Origin: Henckelia pumila
Lineage: Eukaryota; Streptophyta; Magnoliopsida; Lamiales; Gesneriaceae
Assembly: GCF_033568475.1 (NCBI RefSeq)
Contig: NC_133123.1
Span: forward strand, 161,463,753 to 161,527,752
Reading direction: 5' to 3'
DNA length: 64,000 nt
In this document: positions 47,023-60,096 of the stretch, in pieces
Layout: each line of letters begins with the position of its first letter
Position numbering within the stretch: position 1 is the first letter of the stretch
Program-made: the position numbers and the translations under genes
The notes under the pieces: model-generated
What the model was told of the DNA's origin: nothing
Database searches by the model: none
What the model saw: the letters and a program-made list of their open reading frames with translations, nothing else

Positions 47023-49456
47023 ATGTTGCTTAGAATGAAACTTGGTTCTTCGTATTCTTGTGTTTCCACTTCTCTTTCCCCACCTTTCCAAAGGACGGAC
47101 GCTTTGAAGGTATGTTTCTTGCTCTCTGATTCTTGATTGCAATCGATTATGACCTGTTTTCTCTGGATTGTTGGCCTTTGGTGATGGTAAGATTCCAGTT
47201 GTTTTTCAGTTTCGTGATGTGATTTAAATTATCAAACTAAAATTTGCAAGAATTGGAAGTTGTTTGACATGACTATGTTTTGAATTTTCTGTCACAGCTT
47301 AAAACATTCTATCTTTGACTTCATCTTTGATTTGTTGGTTGGTGGAATGAATTGGGTTGGTAGGAAGTTTATAATTAAATGATGCAATATAATGTTATTG
47401 TATTGCATTGTCATCTTAAGGTTAATTCAGCTTGTTATTCCGATAATCAAAATTTGAAATTTTATGGAAAAATGGATTTGTAGCTCTAAACCAAATATAC
47501 CACGGCCTGAAAGAATTGATCCAAAATATTGACAGATTGTGTTGGAAAGTTGTTTAATTTTATTTCAATAGATGCTGCCGTGTGTTTTCGGTTTCATTTT
47601 GAAAAACTTTTTACCTTTAAATATCAAAGTCAATATCTCAAACTCTGAATGACGACAGGGTTCAGACGTTTTTTTTTTCTATTTGCAGCATGAAAATCCG
47701 TCATGTTTAAATGCTTACGTCTGTTCCTTCAGTTAAGGTTACATCTGATTTCAATTTATTCCTAATTTCAGTTGAGCTCAAGACTAGGCCTCTCTGATGG
47801 CTGGAATTTGTATGCAGAACCATTGAGAAATAATAAAGGTAGCTTTTGCTTCATTAAGTGCCAAAAATGATAATTTCATAAAAGATGCACTTGAGATGCG
47901 ATTTGTCCCTTTTGTTGGGAACCAACAACTCAGTAGTTGTCTCACGGAATAAACAAACCTTTGACAAATTCAAAATGTCTTGGATTATGATGACTGAACG
48001 ATTTCGTTGGTGGTAGGTTGTTCTGTGTTTGAAGCTCACCTATTCTAAGATCACTCAACTTGTTAAATTTTGATGCCATTATCTCTTAATTTTCTGTTCA
48101 ATTTTAGAACTTGCTGGGATCATCCTGGTTATTGATTTTGTACTTTTTTCAAGGAGTTGATTCATGCCAGCTCACACAAAGGAAGCTAAAAGGAAAAGAT
48201 AGCGTGTTGAAAAGGCGATGCATTCTCTATGCTACCCCTGATGATGAATCATACAGTGATCTTGAATCAGATAATTTCGAACAGGAAAGTCCAAATCCTC
48301 CTGCTGAAGATGATGTATCTGAAGATACTTCATATAATCATATTGAAAGGACTGGAGGAAAGCCTGGATTTATTTCATTTTATGGACAAACAAAAAGAAA
48401 TGAGGAAGAAAGTATTGTTTCTATCCCTGGGACAAATCAAAATGATCTTTTGTGGTTTGTTGGTCCCACTGTCCTTGTAGCATCTTTTGTCTTTCCATCA
48501 CTTTATCTGCGCAGGATCCTAACGACGATATTTGAGGACTCTTTGTTAACTGGTAGGTTAAATCTAGCCATTTGATACTGTTACAAATTATTTTTGAAGA
48601 CGGTGGATTTAAGATAATGATGCAACCGGGAAACAGTTCCAAGTTTGTATCATCACATAGTTACTGTTTCTCCCAATACTTTTATAATTTGCCGTGCTAT
48701 GAATTTTTCTGTAGAAAATTATTCAATCTTGTTTTTGCAGACTTTCTGATATTGTTCTTCACGGAAGCGCTTTTCTACTGTGGAGTTGCTGGTTTTCTTC
48801 TCCTGGTAGATCTACTAAGGAGGCCTCTGGAGCCAGTATTTTCTTCGGCAGACCGCAACCTTGCCCCTCATTTGGGAAACCGCATTGCTTCTGTTGCTGT
48901 TTTGGTTCTTAGTCTGACAATTCCTATGGTGACAATGGGGTTCGTTTGGCCATGGACAGGTCCTGCGGCTTCTGCTACTCTTGCTCCCTATCTTGTTGGC
49001 ATTATTGTACAATTTGCTTTCGAGCAATATGCAAAATATGTCAACTCTCCTTCTTGGCCTGCCATTCCCATAATCTTTCAAGTAAGAATTGTTTGCTTTT
49101 AACACCGTGGAAAATTAATTCGCATTTGTTTCAACACTGAGACTTATTTCACCTGAAGCATCCCATTCTATGCTCTCTTTGAGCATGCTGCAGAATAAAA
49201 CTGTTGGCTACTAACGTACTATTTTTTCGACTCTGTGAAGGTTTATAGGTTGCATCAACTGAATCGAGCCGCACAATTGGTGACGGCCCTCTCTTTCACG
49301 GTGAGAGGGGCTGAGATGACCTCACACAATGTGGCTATAAATGGTTCCTTAAGTACACTTCTGAACGTCCTTCAGTTTCTTGGCATCATCTGTATCTGGT
49401 CTCTTTCGAGTTTCATCATCAGATATTTTCCATCACCCGCCACTTATGATCGGTAA
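47023..49456 (+). CDS. Plastid-type integral membrane protein, unknown function
   Basis: Five exons with GT-AG borders: 47023-47109, 47772-47838, 48154-48552, 48741-49081 and 49241-49456, giving 369 residues in one frame. The N-terminus (MLLRMKLGSSYSCVSTSLS) is Ser-rich with basic residues and few acids, fitting a plastid transit peptide. A very acidic stretch follows (about 75-110, PDDESYSDLESDNFEQES). Five hydrophobic segments lie at about 150-172 (LLWFVGPTVLVASFVFPSL), 185-210 (LFYCGVAGFLLLVDLL), 232-255 (VLVLSLTIPMVTMGFVWPW), 260-282 (APYLVGIIVQFAFEQYA) and 341-362. Between the last two lies a conserved-looking loop, VYRLHQLNRAAQLVTAL. I recognise a conserved plant-specific membrane protein type but no named family. 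Function and exact compartment are unknown. Confidence 0.85.
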
Positions 49457-50137
49457 GACCACGAGGGATTGTCACCGCTCTAGAAATGATCTGGCAGTAC
49501 ATATAAGACTGCACAGGATCGCAGGTCAGCGTTTGATCTCGTTTTTTTCCCTAGGCATTGGCCTATAAATCCATGATTAAAAGAATTATCATTTTCCACC
49601 ATTTAGCATACTAAAAAATCTTCATATTAAAAACGAGGCCCCTAAATAATAAGCCAGATTATAGTTTCTTGATTCGTCACTGTTTCTGAGGCGTGTCTCT
49701 TATGGTTTTCGACACATTGGGTCTGCTAGAATTTTCCGAATCCTTGTATAGTTTCTTTCAAATTTTTCATCTTGATATTGTGGAGAAGACCCTTTTTGGA
49801 GGAGAAAAAGCTAATTCTTTTATGTGCTCTACTTAAATGTAATGTGACATTGTTTTCTTTATAATGCTTTTTTCATATGCAGTTTTTTAGGATTGAGCAA
49901 GTGATTATGTGTTAAATGATTCATTAATGGAACTGATCTCTAGTTTAACATAGTGTGTTCATTAACTTTTAACGTAATTAATTGTAATAATTAATTGAAT
50001 TAAATGCCAACCTTATTTTCAAAGAAAAAAAAAAAAAAAAGATTGTTTTCTTGTATATGACTTATGAGTGAGTATATCCAAAAGTTTTAGTGATAAATGG
50101 ATTATAAAAGTTGAGATTAAAATAAATAAATAAATAC

Positions 50138-50168
<31 letters not shown>

Positions 50169-52022
50169 TAATAATTTTTTGGGCTTGGGAAAGAAATATT
50201 GAAATTAAATTAAAATATGATATAGCCACTGGGCTAAAACTAGGTAGGCCGGCCAAGGTCCAAGTCAAAATTTAGCCGGGCCTGCCAAAAAAATGTTAGT
50301 CAAGCCCATAGTCTATCCCGTTACTAGTAGGCCTAGGTACCCGGCTGCGATCATATATTTTTATTTTTAATAATTAATAATTTTAGTTTCTTATATTTAT
50401 AAATAAAATAAAATGATAAGAATATGAAAAAAAATAAAAATAGCAACGTTTATAAATACAACTCAACACATATTTGTTACGAAAACAAAGAAAAAATAAT
50501 AAAAATATTTGGAAAAATATATTTTAAAATTAAAGCGAGTACTAAAAAGAACCGGTTAGAGAATCGAACTAAATCGAATCGGATTTAAGATCATCGTTGG
50601 ATAATATTTTCGATTTCGGTTTCACCTAATTAGTTGCCACCATATTTCCCAAAGACATAACGGCTTAGTAAATCAGTTATTTTTGTTTTTTTTTTTGGTT
50701 TGAAATATTGTTTATCAGTAAAGTGGAAAATAATAAAATTTAATAAATCAAATCAAGATTTCTTATCACATGTTCACACACTAAGGACAGTTTGGGCCAA
50801 CTAGAGATTAGTTTTCTTCTCTACCTAATCCACATACTGTTTTTTTATATTTTAATTTATAATCTTTTAATTTCAATGGAACAAATATGATGTAGACAAA
50901 AAAACATACCAACTTTAAAATTAATAATGCAAGAAGAGCATAATTGAGATTGACTTATCACTAACAAATAAATCAAGAAATTAAACTCAAGGCATAAATC
51001 CAAAGGAGAAGGTACATTATTGATGCCTTGGTCTTTGAGTATAATATACATTATATATATATATAAACAAAGGTTGACGGGTTAATATTACAAAGAATAA
51101 TTTTTTTATGAAGCGATAATCTGTTCATTATTCTAAACAATTATAGAATTTAAGTTAACGGCACCGATACAATTCAAATCTATACGCAGTATGTCACGTT
51201 TTAACATACATTTTATATATATATATAAAAAAAAATCTATAATTGGACCAGACATCCGGACATTCACCACGCGGGCAATTGTTGACAAACTTTTTTTGCG
51301 AAAATTCTACTCTTCAAACAATAGTTCAAAGTACTTTTGTGCATGTAGCATATACAAAAAGAATTGAGAGTTGAATTTAGGACCACGAGCTCTCAATTTT
51401 TTTTTCTTCTAAAGTTATTTGTTTTGGCCCCCCTAAATTTTAATTTTGGTTGGTATTATCTAATATTTTGGGTGATAAGTGTGAGTATACCGAGTGGAAG
51501 TATATATCTCAAGAAAATGTGGTGAAAACTAATCCAAACATAGAGAAAACATTGTCCCTTTTAAAGGGGTTTTAGTGGGGCAAACTTTATTGGATTTTTC
51601 CCATCACAAAATGGTTGCCCCATGCCATCTATTCCCAATTTCCTAAGCAACTGCGCCAAAAGATAAAACTACAATAACACAATTAAATTTATATTTTTAA
51701 CTACATAAATAATCGAGTGTCATGTTTTGATCGCTCTACCTTCATACAATTGTGTGATCATGCAATTATCGTCATCTGCATTTCACTTTATGATAATAAA
51801 TTTTAGGATAAATTGTTTTTTTATCCTATATTTAATTTTTTTTGCGATTAGTCCTCCATGTTATTAATTTTTAGTTTTAGTTCGTTTTCTTTGTTTTTTT
51901 TTGGTCAACTTTATTCTTTTTTCTGACTTAGCATTGAAGTGATACCAATATAAATGTGTATACTTTCACATCATTATTCCCAATGAAAATTACTAAAATT
52001 TTCAAAAAAAAATTACTGAACT

Positions 52023-52077
<55 letters not shown>

Positions 52078-54092
52078 GATAACATATGGGACTAAAACTC
52101 CCAAGTGACAAATTTACGAAATCAAAATACTGTTGTCCCCAAGTTTTATGTATTAAAATGGAGTGTACATAACACAAAAGTGGAGTGCAAATAACATTAT
52201 TCAGTTTTAAATATGTCAAATCCTATATAAACTTCAAAACAAATTTATAAAAAAATTTCGAGCAAAATTTATTTTGGTCACAATAATTCGAAAAATTGAC
52301 AAGCTAATTGCTAAGTAGTGCACGCATGTTCACTATCAAAGCTAATTTCATTCTCAAGCCAACTCATTTGTTTCCACATGTTTGTTCTATGTGAGCAAGA
52401 ATACCCCCAATATTGATCATGATCAAAAAGCTAGCAAGCTTTAAATTAGTAGGCTAAATTACAACTTTGGAATATATTTCACATGGGTTTGGTTTATCTT
52501 TAGTCCTTCGATCATAATTTAATTTCGTTGATTTATTTTTAGGTTTTTAAATGAACAAAATTTGATATAAAAATCTTTTCTAAAGTATAAATTTTTGATT
52601 TGATAATATGCATCAAAGCGCTATCATTTTACTTATTTTAGCATATAGTTCACCACATTAACGAGTTTCTTATTATTAAAGTGCTAGTAAAGGATAGATG
52701 ATTTATATCTCATTTCAAATCAAGATCTCGAGTTTGAAATGAGATATCGAGTTCGAAATCCAACCATGATAAATACGTTCACCCAACTTTATTTTTATTT
52801 AAAAAAACACTATATAAAGGGGTGGTTCTTCTCTTGTGTTGTTTTCTTGTATTATAATTGGTATTAGGTGGCATTGGTTAGAGTAGAGGAGATTAATTGT
52901 GGAGTGTTAAATCATGAAGCAGGATTAGAAATGTACCAAACTAAGGACGTGTACTTTACTTGGCCTCAATAAAAAAGGAGTTGTCGGATGCCCCATAACC
53001 ATAAGGGACATAAAAAAGAGTTAATATTCTGAAATCAGAAAATTATGGTCTTTACCAATATATATATATACCCAAAAAAAAAAAAAAAACCACACACACA
53101 CACAAAATAAATAACTATATATATATTTTTTGAAAAATACATTTTTTACCATGAAATTTGCACTTTTCTTATTTTTGGTTCTATTAATAGTATTTTAATA
53201 GTATAACTTGCATATTTTTTTAAACAATTTTGGTCTTCACATATTGAATTTTCATTTTTAATTCTGTAACTCGTATGTATTTTTCTTATTTTTGTTCTTT
53301 GTTTACCGGATTCCACAATGTTTGTTGGTCAGAAAAAAAAAAGAGAAAAAAATAAAAATAGCAGGATTAAATGAAAATTTATCGTAACCAAACCAAAAAT
53401 AAAATAAAAATTTAAATGACTGGACTAAAATGCAAATTTATGATTAATGTAACTAAAATTTTAAAAATATATAAATTAGAAGATAAAAAGAATATAATTT
53501 TCTCTAATATTTTCCGAAGCGCACTAATTGGAGTTGTGGGGATGGCTGCATGCACAAGTTTCCTTGGTGATATGCTCTTCTTTAGGGAAAAAGTCAATAA
53601 TTATATACAAAAAATTGCTCATGATATACTTTATACTTAGTCATCGAAAAAAACAAAAAATATATTCTGGTATATTTGAGCCAGTTGAAATAGAGTCGTA
53701 TCCTTCAATGACAAAGAGTGGTGAGAATTTTTGTTGCTAGTTAATTATCCAAATTATAATTTTCTCACAACATCGAATTCTTTATTAAGCTAATATTACA
53801 CATCCATATAGCGTAAGGCCACGATGTTAGTCATCCGATAAATAAGAAAAATATATTTTTGAAACAATTATATGTTATTTATAATGATTAAAAGTTGTAT
53901 CGATTTACTCGAATTTATAACTGGTGATATCATAACTACTAAATTAAACCTTTTAAATCGTACGATCAGACTCCGCGTTTTAATCATTTTTCTAATAGGA
54001 ATACTATTACATCCCGATAAAAACTGATTACATTTACCAATTTGGAATTATATATTGTGCGTTGTTAGAATTCACCAGACTTTGGTACCTAC
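49457..54092. other. Long AT-rich intergenic region with microsatellites
   Basis: After about 400 bp of probable 3' untranslated sequence of the membrane protein gene, no gene is visible. Simple repeats include an A16 tract near 50025, (TA)n at 50137-50163, a (TA)24-like tract at 52027-52074, an A15 run and a (CA)n run at 53075-53105. A GGCCGGCCAAGG line near 50247 and a GTTGCCACCATATT line near 50633 may be transposon fragments. Open frames at 53412-53740 are AT-rich and not supported. Confidence 0.6.
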
Positions 54093-54245
54093 TATTGAAA
54101 ATATATCTTTATAAATATTGTGTATATCTTTTGTATCTTTTTATTTATTTATTTCCTTATCTCTATCTCGTGAGATTGTATATAAATATACATTGTATCT
54201 TTATTTTTGAATATATGAAAAATATATTCCCCAAACGTTTCTTCA
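54093..54245 (+). repeat. 5' LTR of the Ale-type element
   Basis: 153 bp, starting TATTGAAAATATATC and ending AAACGTTTCTTCA, directly before the primer-binding site. It contains a TATATAAATATAC TATA-like box near 54178 that could start transcription of the element. Confidence 0.9.
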
Positions 54246-54260
54246 TGGTATCAAGAGCTC
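54246..54260 (+). promoter_or_regulatory. Primer-binding site (tRNA-Met)
   Basis: TGGTATCAAGAGCTC immediately after the 5' LTR resembles the initiator tRNA-Met primer site TGGTATCAGAGC used by most plant copia elements, with one extra A. Confidence 0.85.
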
Positions 54261-54362
54261 CCGGCCTACGCCACTAAACTCTAGCCCCACCAAGCCCAAG
54301 CCGAAGCCGCCGCCGCCGCCCCTCCTCTCCCAATATACTTTTTTTTTCTTCCGCCGACTAAC

Positions 54363-55771
54363 ATGGCTGCTGCACCCGGTCCGGCTATCATGCTTTCAAT
54401 CTCCTTCAATGTTGCTGCTCATGCGCCTTTGAAGCTGACATCCACAAACTATCTTTCCTGGCGTCTCCAGTTCATGACCCTTCTCACTGGTCATGATCTC
54501 CTTGGATTTATTGATGGATCTTACTCTTGTCCACCATGGACCATCCCCGTCGCTGCGACGCCGGCCACGGCCACCGCTGCCGCCGTTCCTGCCACTTCCT
54601 CTTTGAATCCTGCGTATACCGCTTGGATCCGTCAGGACCAGCTGATTCTGAACATCATCATTGGATCCCTCTCTCCCTCCTTGATTCCATTTATTGCTAC
54701 TGCCACCACTGCCGCCGACGCATGGACCACTCTTGCCAATACCTATGGCAAGCCCTCTCGTGGTCGCATCACTCAACTCAAAACACAGCTTCGGAATCCG
54801 GTCAAGGGATCTCAAACCATCACTGAATTCATGCAGTTCATCAAATCAAAGACTGATGAACTGGCCCTCATTAATGCTCCGCTCGACATCGAAGATCTTA
54901 CAAGGAGCTTGCTCATGCCATTCAAGCTCGTGACACTGCCATCTCGTTTGTGGAGCTCCATGAAAAGCTTCTCAATCATGAGGCTCATCTACTGGCTGGA
55001 CGGGGCTCTCTTTCTGCCCTTCCGGCAACAGCCCACTCGACCCAGCGCTCCAACCATCAAGGCCGCCGCCCGCTACCTACTAATGTTCTCGGCGCCTCCA
55101 CTGCCCAGCCTCGTCACGGCGATGCCTGGAATCCGCGGCCTGCATTCCACCAACCCGCCCAGGAGCAAGGCCAGTATTTCTCGCGCCCGTATCTGGGGCG
55201 CTGTCAGTTCTCCAGTCGTCAGGGTCACTCTTCTCGGCGCTGTCCTGACTTTCAATTCACGCCAGCTCCGTCTTCTGCGTCCCATGGTGGTCAACCACGC
55301 GCTGCCCCGAGTTCGCCATTTTCCTCGGTCGCCGCGTTTACTGCTGCCTCGCCTGCGTCGTCTGACTGGCTCCTAGAATCTGGCGCCACGCATCATGTCA
55401 TCGCCGATCTCTCTAACCTATCTCTCCACACTCCGTATGCTGGCTCTAATGGAGTTGTTGTTGGTGATGGCAGTGGTCTCCCCATCACTCACACAGGTTG
55501 TCGCCTACCACCATCTAGTTCCTCTAAGATTTTGTTTCCACACGCCCTATGCGTTCCTTCCATTAACAAAAATCTGTTATCTGTGTCTCAACTTTGTAAA
55601 ACTAATGATGTCATTGTTATTTTCTCTTCCTCTGATTTTCAGGTGAAGGATCCTCGCACGGGGGCTATTCTCCATCAGGGTCCACTTAAAGGCGGTGTCT
55701 ACTCATGGTCTGCGTCTTCGTCTTTTCCGCCACTGGCACTCTCTGCTTCTGTCGTGTCGCTCCCTACCTGA
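54363..55771 (+). pseudogene. Ale-type gag-protease (frameshifted)
   Basis: The gag starts at 54363 (MAAAPGPAIMLSISF) with the typical LTSTNYLSWRLQFMTLLTG and GRITQLKTQLRN lines. A frameshift between about 54900 and 54950 moves the coding sequence to another frame (VELHEKLLNHEAHLLA), which runs to 55771. The nucleocapsid knuckle reads CQFSSRQGHSSRRC: its second Cys is Ser. The protease motif reads WLLESGATHH, with Glu where the catalytic Asp is expected. Both changes would impair function. The frame ends at a TGA, where Trp (TGG) is usual, before HSRLGHPS of integrase. Confidence 0.88.
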
Positions 55772-58484
55772 CATAGTCGTTTAGGTCATCCGTCTGCTCA
55801 AGTTTTACGTTATTTAGTTGTGTCTAAGTTTGTGTCCTGTTCGTCTTCAATTCGTCACTTTCATTGTAATTCGTGTTTATGCAATAAAAGCCACAAACTT
55901 CTGTTTCATGACTCTTCCCTTACTTCGTCATTTCCTCTTGATCTAATTTTTTTTTGATGTCTGGACCTCTCCGATTATCTCAAATGATGGGTATAAATAC
56001 TATGTTATATTTGTTGATCACTATAGCAAATATATCTGGTTGTATCCTTTAAAACATAAATCGGATGTCTTATATGTCTTTAAATGTTTCAAATCTTTGG
56101 TTGAGAAGCGCTTTAATCGTCTCATACTCACTCTGTATACTGATAATGGTAGAGAATTTCTTGCCCTCAAAGACTTTCTTAGTGTGCATGGAATTTCTCA
56201 TCTCACCACTCCCCCTCATACTCCTGAACATAACGGCTATTCTGAACGCTGTCATCGTCATATTGTGGAAACCGGGCTTGCCCTTCTTCAACATGCGTCA
56301 GTCCCTACTCATTTTTGGCCTTTTGCCTTTGCCACTGCCACCTATCTCAAAAATCGCCTACCAAAACGAAACCTCTCATATAAATCCTCGTTTGAGTGTA
56401 TCTTCGACACGATACCTAACCTATCCAAACTTTGAATTTTTGGTTGTCTCTGTTATCCGTGGCTCCGTCCCTACTCTCCTCATAAGCTTACACATCGGTC
56501 ATCCCCATGTGTCTTCCTTGGTTATTCTCTTACGCAGAGTGCCTATCTCTGCTATGAGCCATCTTCTGATCGCGTCTTTGTCTCTCGTCATGTTGTCTTT
56601 GTTGAGTCTACTTTCCCTTTTGCCAGTGATGGTTCTGACAATGGACGTTGCTCTGGTACGCCGCCTGGATCGCCTGTGGAGGACCCCTATGTCGTTGATT
56701 CTTTACCTGTTGAACCTTTTGCCCCACGCCCAGCTCCACCTCTCCATCGCCCTGTGTCACCTGCCGTACAGCCCGAACCCGGGCCAATCACCAAGCCACT
56801 ACCCACCCACGCAATCCCGCCTGCCGACCCAACACCTACCCCTCCTGATTCCAACACTCATCCCATGGTCACCCGATCCAAAAACAATATTTTTTGACCC
56901 AATCCCCGCTTCGGTCTCACTGCTATCACTGACGCTGCCCCATCTAAGCCTACATCGCACACTCTTGCTCTCAAGGATCCTCGCTGGCGTGCTGCCATGT
57001 CTGAGGAGTTTGATGCACTTCTTCATAACGGTACTTGGGATCTTGTTCCGTCGGATATGGCGCAAAATGTTGTTGGTTGCAAGTGGTTCTTTCGGCTTAA
57101 GCGGAAGTTTGATGGTTCTATTGAGCGTTACAAGGCTCGTCTGATTGCCAAGGGGTTTCATCAACATCCGGGTCTTGACTTCACTGAAACCTTTAGTCTT
57201 GTGGCCAAACCCACCACTGTTCGAATTCTCTTGTCCTTGGCTGTTTCCAGTGGTTGGTCTCTTCGTCAAATGGATGTGAACAATGCTTTCCTTCAGGGTC
57301 ATCTGGACGAATGTGTTTATATGGCTCAACCACCTGGCTTTGTTAACTCTGATTTTCCGGCGCATGTCTGCAAGTTAAACAAATCAATTTATGGTCTTAA
57401 ACAGGCACCAAGGTCCTGGTACACAGCCCTGCATCGGTTTCTAATCCATATTGGTTTTGTTGCCTCACTGGCTGATACATCCTTATTTATTTTTCGTTCT
57501 GGTAACGTCATCATGTATCTCCTTGTCTATGTCGATGATTTAATTCTTACAGGAAATGATGTTGCTGCTCTTCAGAATTTCATTGATCAGTTGGGTGCTC
57601 GGTTCTCCATAAAAGATCTTGGTTCTCTCTCTTATTTTTTGGGTGTTGAAGTTATTACCACTTCAGGGGGCCTTTGCCTATCTCAGCGAAAGTATCTCCT
57701 TGATATTCTCACTAAGACAAACATGGCTGATTCGAAGCCCGTCTCCACGCCTCTTGTCACAACTGCTCCTCTACACCTCTTGGATGGCTCGCCTCCTGCT
57801 GATGCTACTCTATATCGTCAGATCATTGGTAGTTTGCAGTATCTCTCCTTTACTCGTCCGGATATTGCCTTTGCAGTTAATAAGCTATCACAATTCATGC
57901 ATGCTCCCTCTTCTCTACATTGGGGGGCGGTCAAACGTCTTCTCCGCTATCTTAATGGCACTCGCTCATACTGTCTAATGCTTCACTGCCACAACTCGCC
58001 ATCTCTTCACGCATTTTGTGCTGCTGACTGGGTGGATGATGTTGATGATCGCACCTCTACTGGTGCATATATTGTTTTTCTGGGTCCCAATCCTGTCTCA
58101 TGGTGCTCACGTAAGCAGGGTTCTGTTGCTCGTTCTTCTACTGAGGCTGAATATCGTGCAATTGCTTCCACTGCTGCGGAACTACAATGGGTTCGTTCGC
58201 TGCTTGATGAACTCGGCCTTACTACTGTCTCATCTCCAGCCTCAATATATTGTGACAATGTTGGGGCTACTTATCTCTGTGCTAATCCAGTTTTTCACTC
58301 TCGCATGAAGCATATTGCTCTAGACTATCATTTTGTTCGTGAGCTGGTTCAACGTGGTAAAGTTCGTGTCTCTCATGTATCCTCCTCTGACCAGCTTGTT
58401 GATGCCCTGACCAAGCCTCTTGCTAGTTCACTTCTTCGCCTTCTTTGTTCCAAGATAGGTGTCTCTCCGCATCCACCATCTTGA
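55772..58484 (+). pseudogene. Ale-type pol: integrase, RT, RNase H (interrupted)
   Basis: Integrase starts HSRLGHPS with the zinc-finger Cys pair near 55870, has a one-base slip in a T run near 55950, and then reads to YTDNGREF and HNGYSERCHRH, with a TGA in place of Arg near 56433. A proline-rich linker ends SKNNIF and another TGA (56895-56897). From 56997 an intact 495-codon frame covers reverse transcriptase (KARLIAKGFHQ, QMDVNNAFLQG, YVDDLILTGND with catalytic Asp pair) and RNase H (CAADWVDDVDDRTSTGA, SSTEAEYRA, IYCDNVGATYL), ending at 58484 just before the polypurine tract. RT and RNase H look functional; integrase is not readable through. Confidence 0.9.
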
Positions 58485-58491
58485 GGGGGCC

Positions 58492-58633
58492 TATTGGAAA
58501 TATATTTTTATAAATATTGTGCATATCTTTTGTATCTTTTTATTTATTTATTTCCTTATCTCTATCTCGTGAGATTATATATAAATATACATTGTAAAAT
58601 ATATGAAAAATATATTTTCCAAACGTTTCTACA
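58492..58633 (+). repeat. 3' LTR of the Ale-type element
   Basis: 142 bp, starting TATTGGAAATATATT after GGGGGCC and ending AAACGTTTCTACA before the CCTAC target duplication. It lacks about 11 bp present in the 5' LTR. Confidence 0.9.
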
Positions 58634-58638
58634 CCTAC

Positions 58639-60080
58639 CACTAAGGTGAACCTATCAAGGAACGACTGATTTAATGTTTATTCACGATGAACATGAATTT
58701 TTTTATGTAGCGAATAGTATGTGTAATTTTAAAAAAAAATTGAGATATCATGCATCTTTTTCTCGATATAGGACGCAAAACATTTAAATAAATTATCACG
58801 AAGGAACAATTTAACAATGATAATAAGACAATTCAAATAATGGAATTGTACCAATTAAGTTGACAATTGCTGATGTTTTTTGACCTCATCTCTGCAAGTC
58901 AAACTAAATTAAATATACATTAAAATAGATTCTCAGAATTAAATGTATATATGCATATTCAATCAATGAACCCTTTTCCGTATATATTAGAATTTTGTTG
59001 ATATCCCATTCGAGTGTGACATAAAGCACAGACTTAGGGAGATCCCCACCTAATATTTCTATTTCTATTTCCCTAAACGTGGCCTAGTGGGGGATCCCTA
59101 TATTTCTCCTATGGATATTTTTTATTTTATTTTCTTAAAAAATTTCAATCTTCATAATTTCTCTTCAAAAGCCACTAAAAAAACATACAACTCCATGATT
59201 GGTTTTTGTGGTTTACCTCCACACCACTAAAATATAACCATAAATTTCGACAATTTGATTTATAAATCATTACATGTACAACTGTTTAGACACCACATAT
59301 TCGATTGGTATCGTATCTAAGACAATTATTGCAGTCTAACAATCTGCATCTCAATAATTGTGCTAATTGCAATCTAAGATGATATTGACTCTGATGTCAA
59401 TGATAGGATTAAATGTTCGATGTTTTATTGTTGGATATCTAACTCGATCTATAAACAATTTCATCGATCAGTATTTTGTTCTTTTTGATCGTCTGAATAT
59501 CACCGAAATATTTTGATCACGTGCATACTGTAAATCCTTGAAGATATATGGCAATGCTCCAAGAACTATAAACTGAGAGAATATTTAATTGTGCATCGTG
59601 TTGTGTTTATTGTTCAACTTATATTCTGTCAATTAAAATCTACTTATGTATATAGAATTTTAAGTTTGGCCTAACCAAAATTTTACTCTACCTGGCTATA
59701 ACTCTGAATGCATACTGAAAAATCAAATATTTTATAACTAATAATAATGCTATAATTCAAATTTTTTTAAACCGTACAATATCATAAACATTATGTTTCG
59801 GTTATTCCAAAATAATTATTGTATTCAACAAAATTATGTCCATTTAAATTTTAAAAATATAAATAATTTATTTCTAATTTTTTATTAAAAAAATGCACCT
59901 AATAATTAATTTTTTTTAAAGTTTGGATAATATAAAAGAGCCGCAGCTTTTGCCAAAATCTCAAAAAAAAAAAGTAAATGGCGAGAGTGAATATTAAAGA
60001 AATTGAGTTCAAGCTTTCATGAATATTACTACTATTTACCTTTCTTGAAAAGTTGATTGGGCACACCACTTGGCTTTCAT
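58639..60080. other. Intergenic region, upstream of the LRR gene
   Basis: AT-rich without coding signal or recognised repeat. A TATGGATATTTTTTATTTT line and scattered CACGTG-free promoter-like sequence are present, but nothing specific can be assigned. Confidence 0.6.
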
Positions 60081-60083
60081 GAA

Positions 60084-60096
60084 GCTATATATAATC
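60084..60096 (+). promoter_or_regulatory. Putative TATA box of the LRR receptor-like gene
   Basis: GCTATATATAATC lies about 200 bp upstream of the start codon at 60291. Transcription would start near 60115-60120, giving an about 170-base leader rich in pyrimidines. The position and consensus fit a plant TATA box; other elements were not identified. Confidence 0.5.

Larger units (their letters stand above)
54088..58638 (+). mobile_element. Complete Ty1-copia retrotransposon, Ale/Retrofit type, with TSD
   Basis: The element spans 54093-58633 (4,541 bp) and is flanked by perfect 5-bp target duplications CCTAC (54088-54092 and 58634-58638). The two short LTRs are 54093-54245 (153 bp) and 58492-58633 (142 bp). 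They differ by a gap of about 11 bp and about 8 substitutions, mostly transitions (roughly 5 percent). The primer-binding site TGGTATCAAGAGCTC begins at 54246, complementary to initiator tRNA-Met, and the polypurine tract TTGAGGGGGCC ends at 58491. Both LTRs start TATTG, where TGTTG is usual. gag, protease, integrase, RT and RNase H occur in copia order but the frame is broken, so it is non-autonomous today. Confidence 0.93.

Noticed and set aside
52013-52219. A (TA)n tract giving a YIYIYI peptide.
   Set aside because: Microsatellite translation only; kept as a simple repeat in the intergenic note.
54396-54815. A Gly/Arg/Ser-rich minus-strand frame opposite gag.
   Set aside because: It is antisense to the retrotransposon gag and reflects its Ala/Thr/Pro codons.
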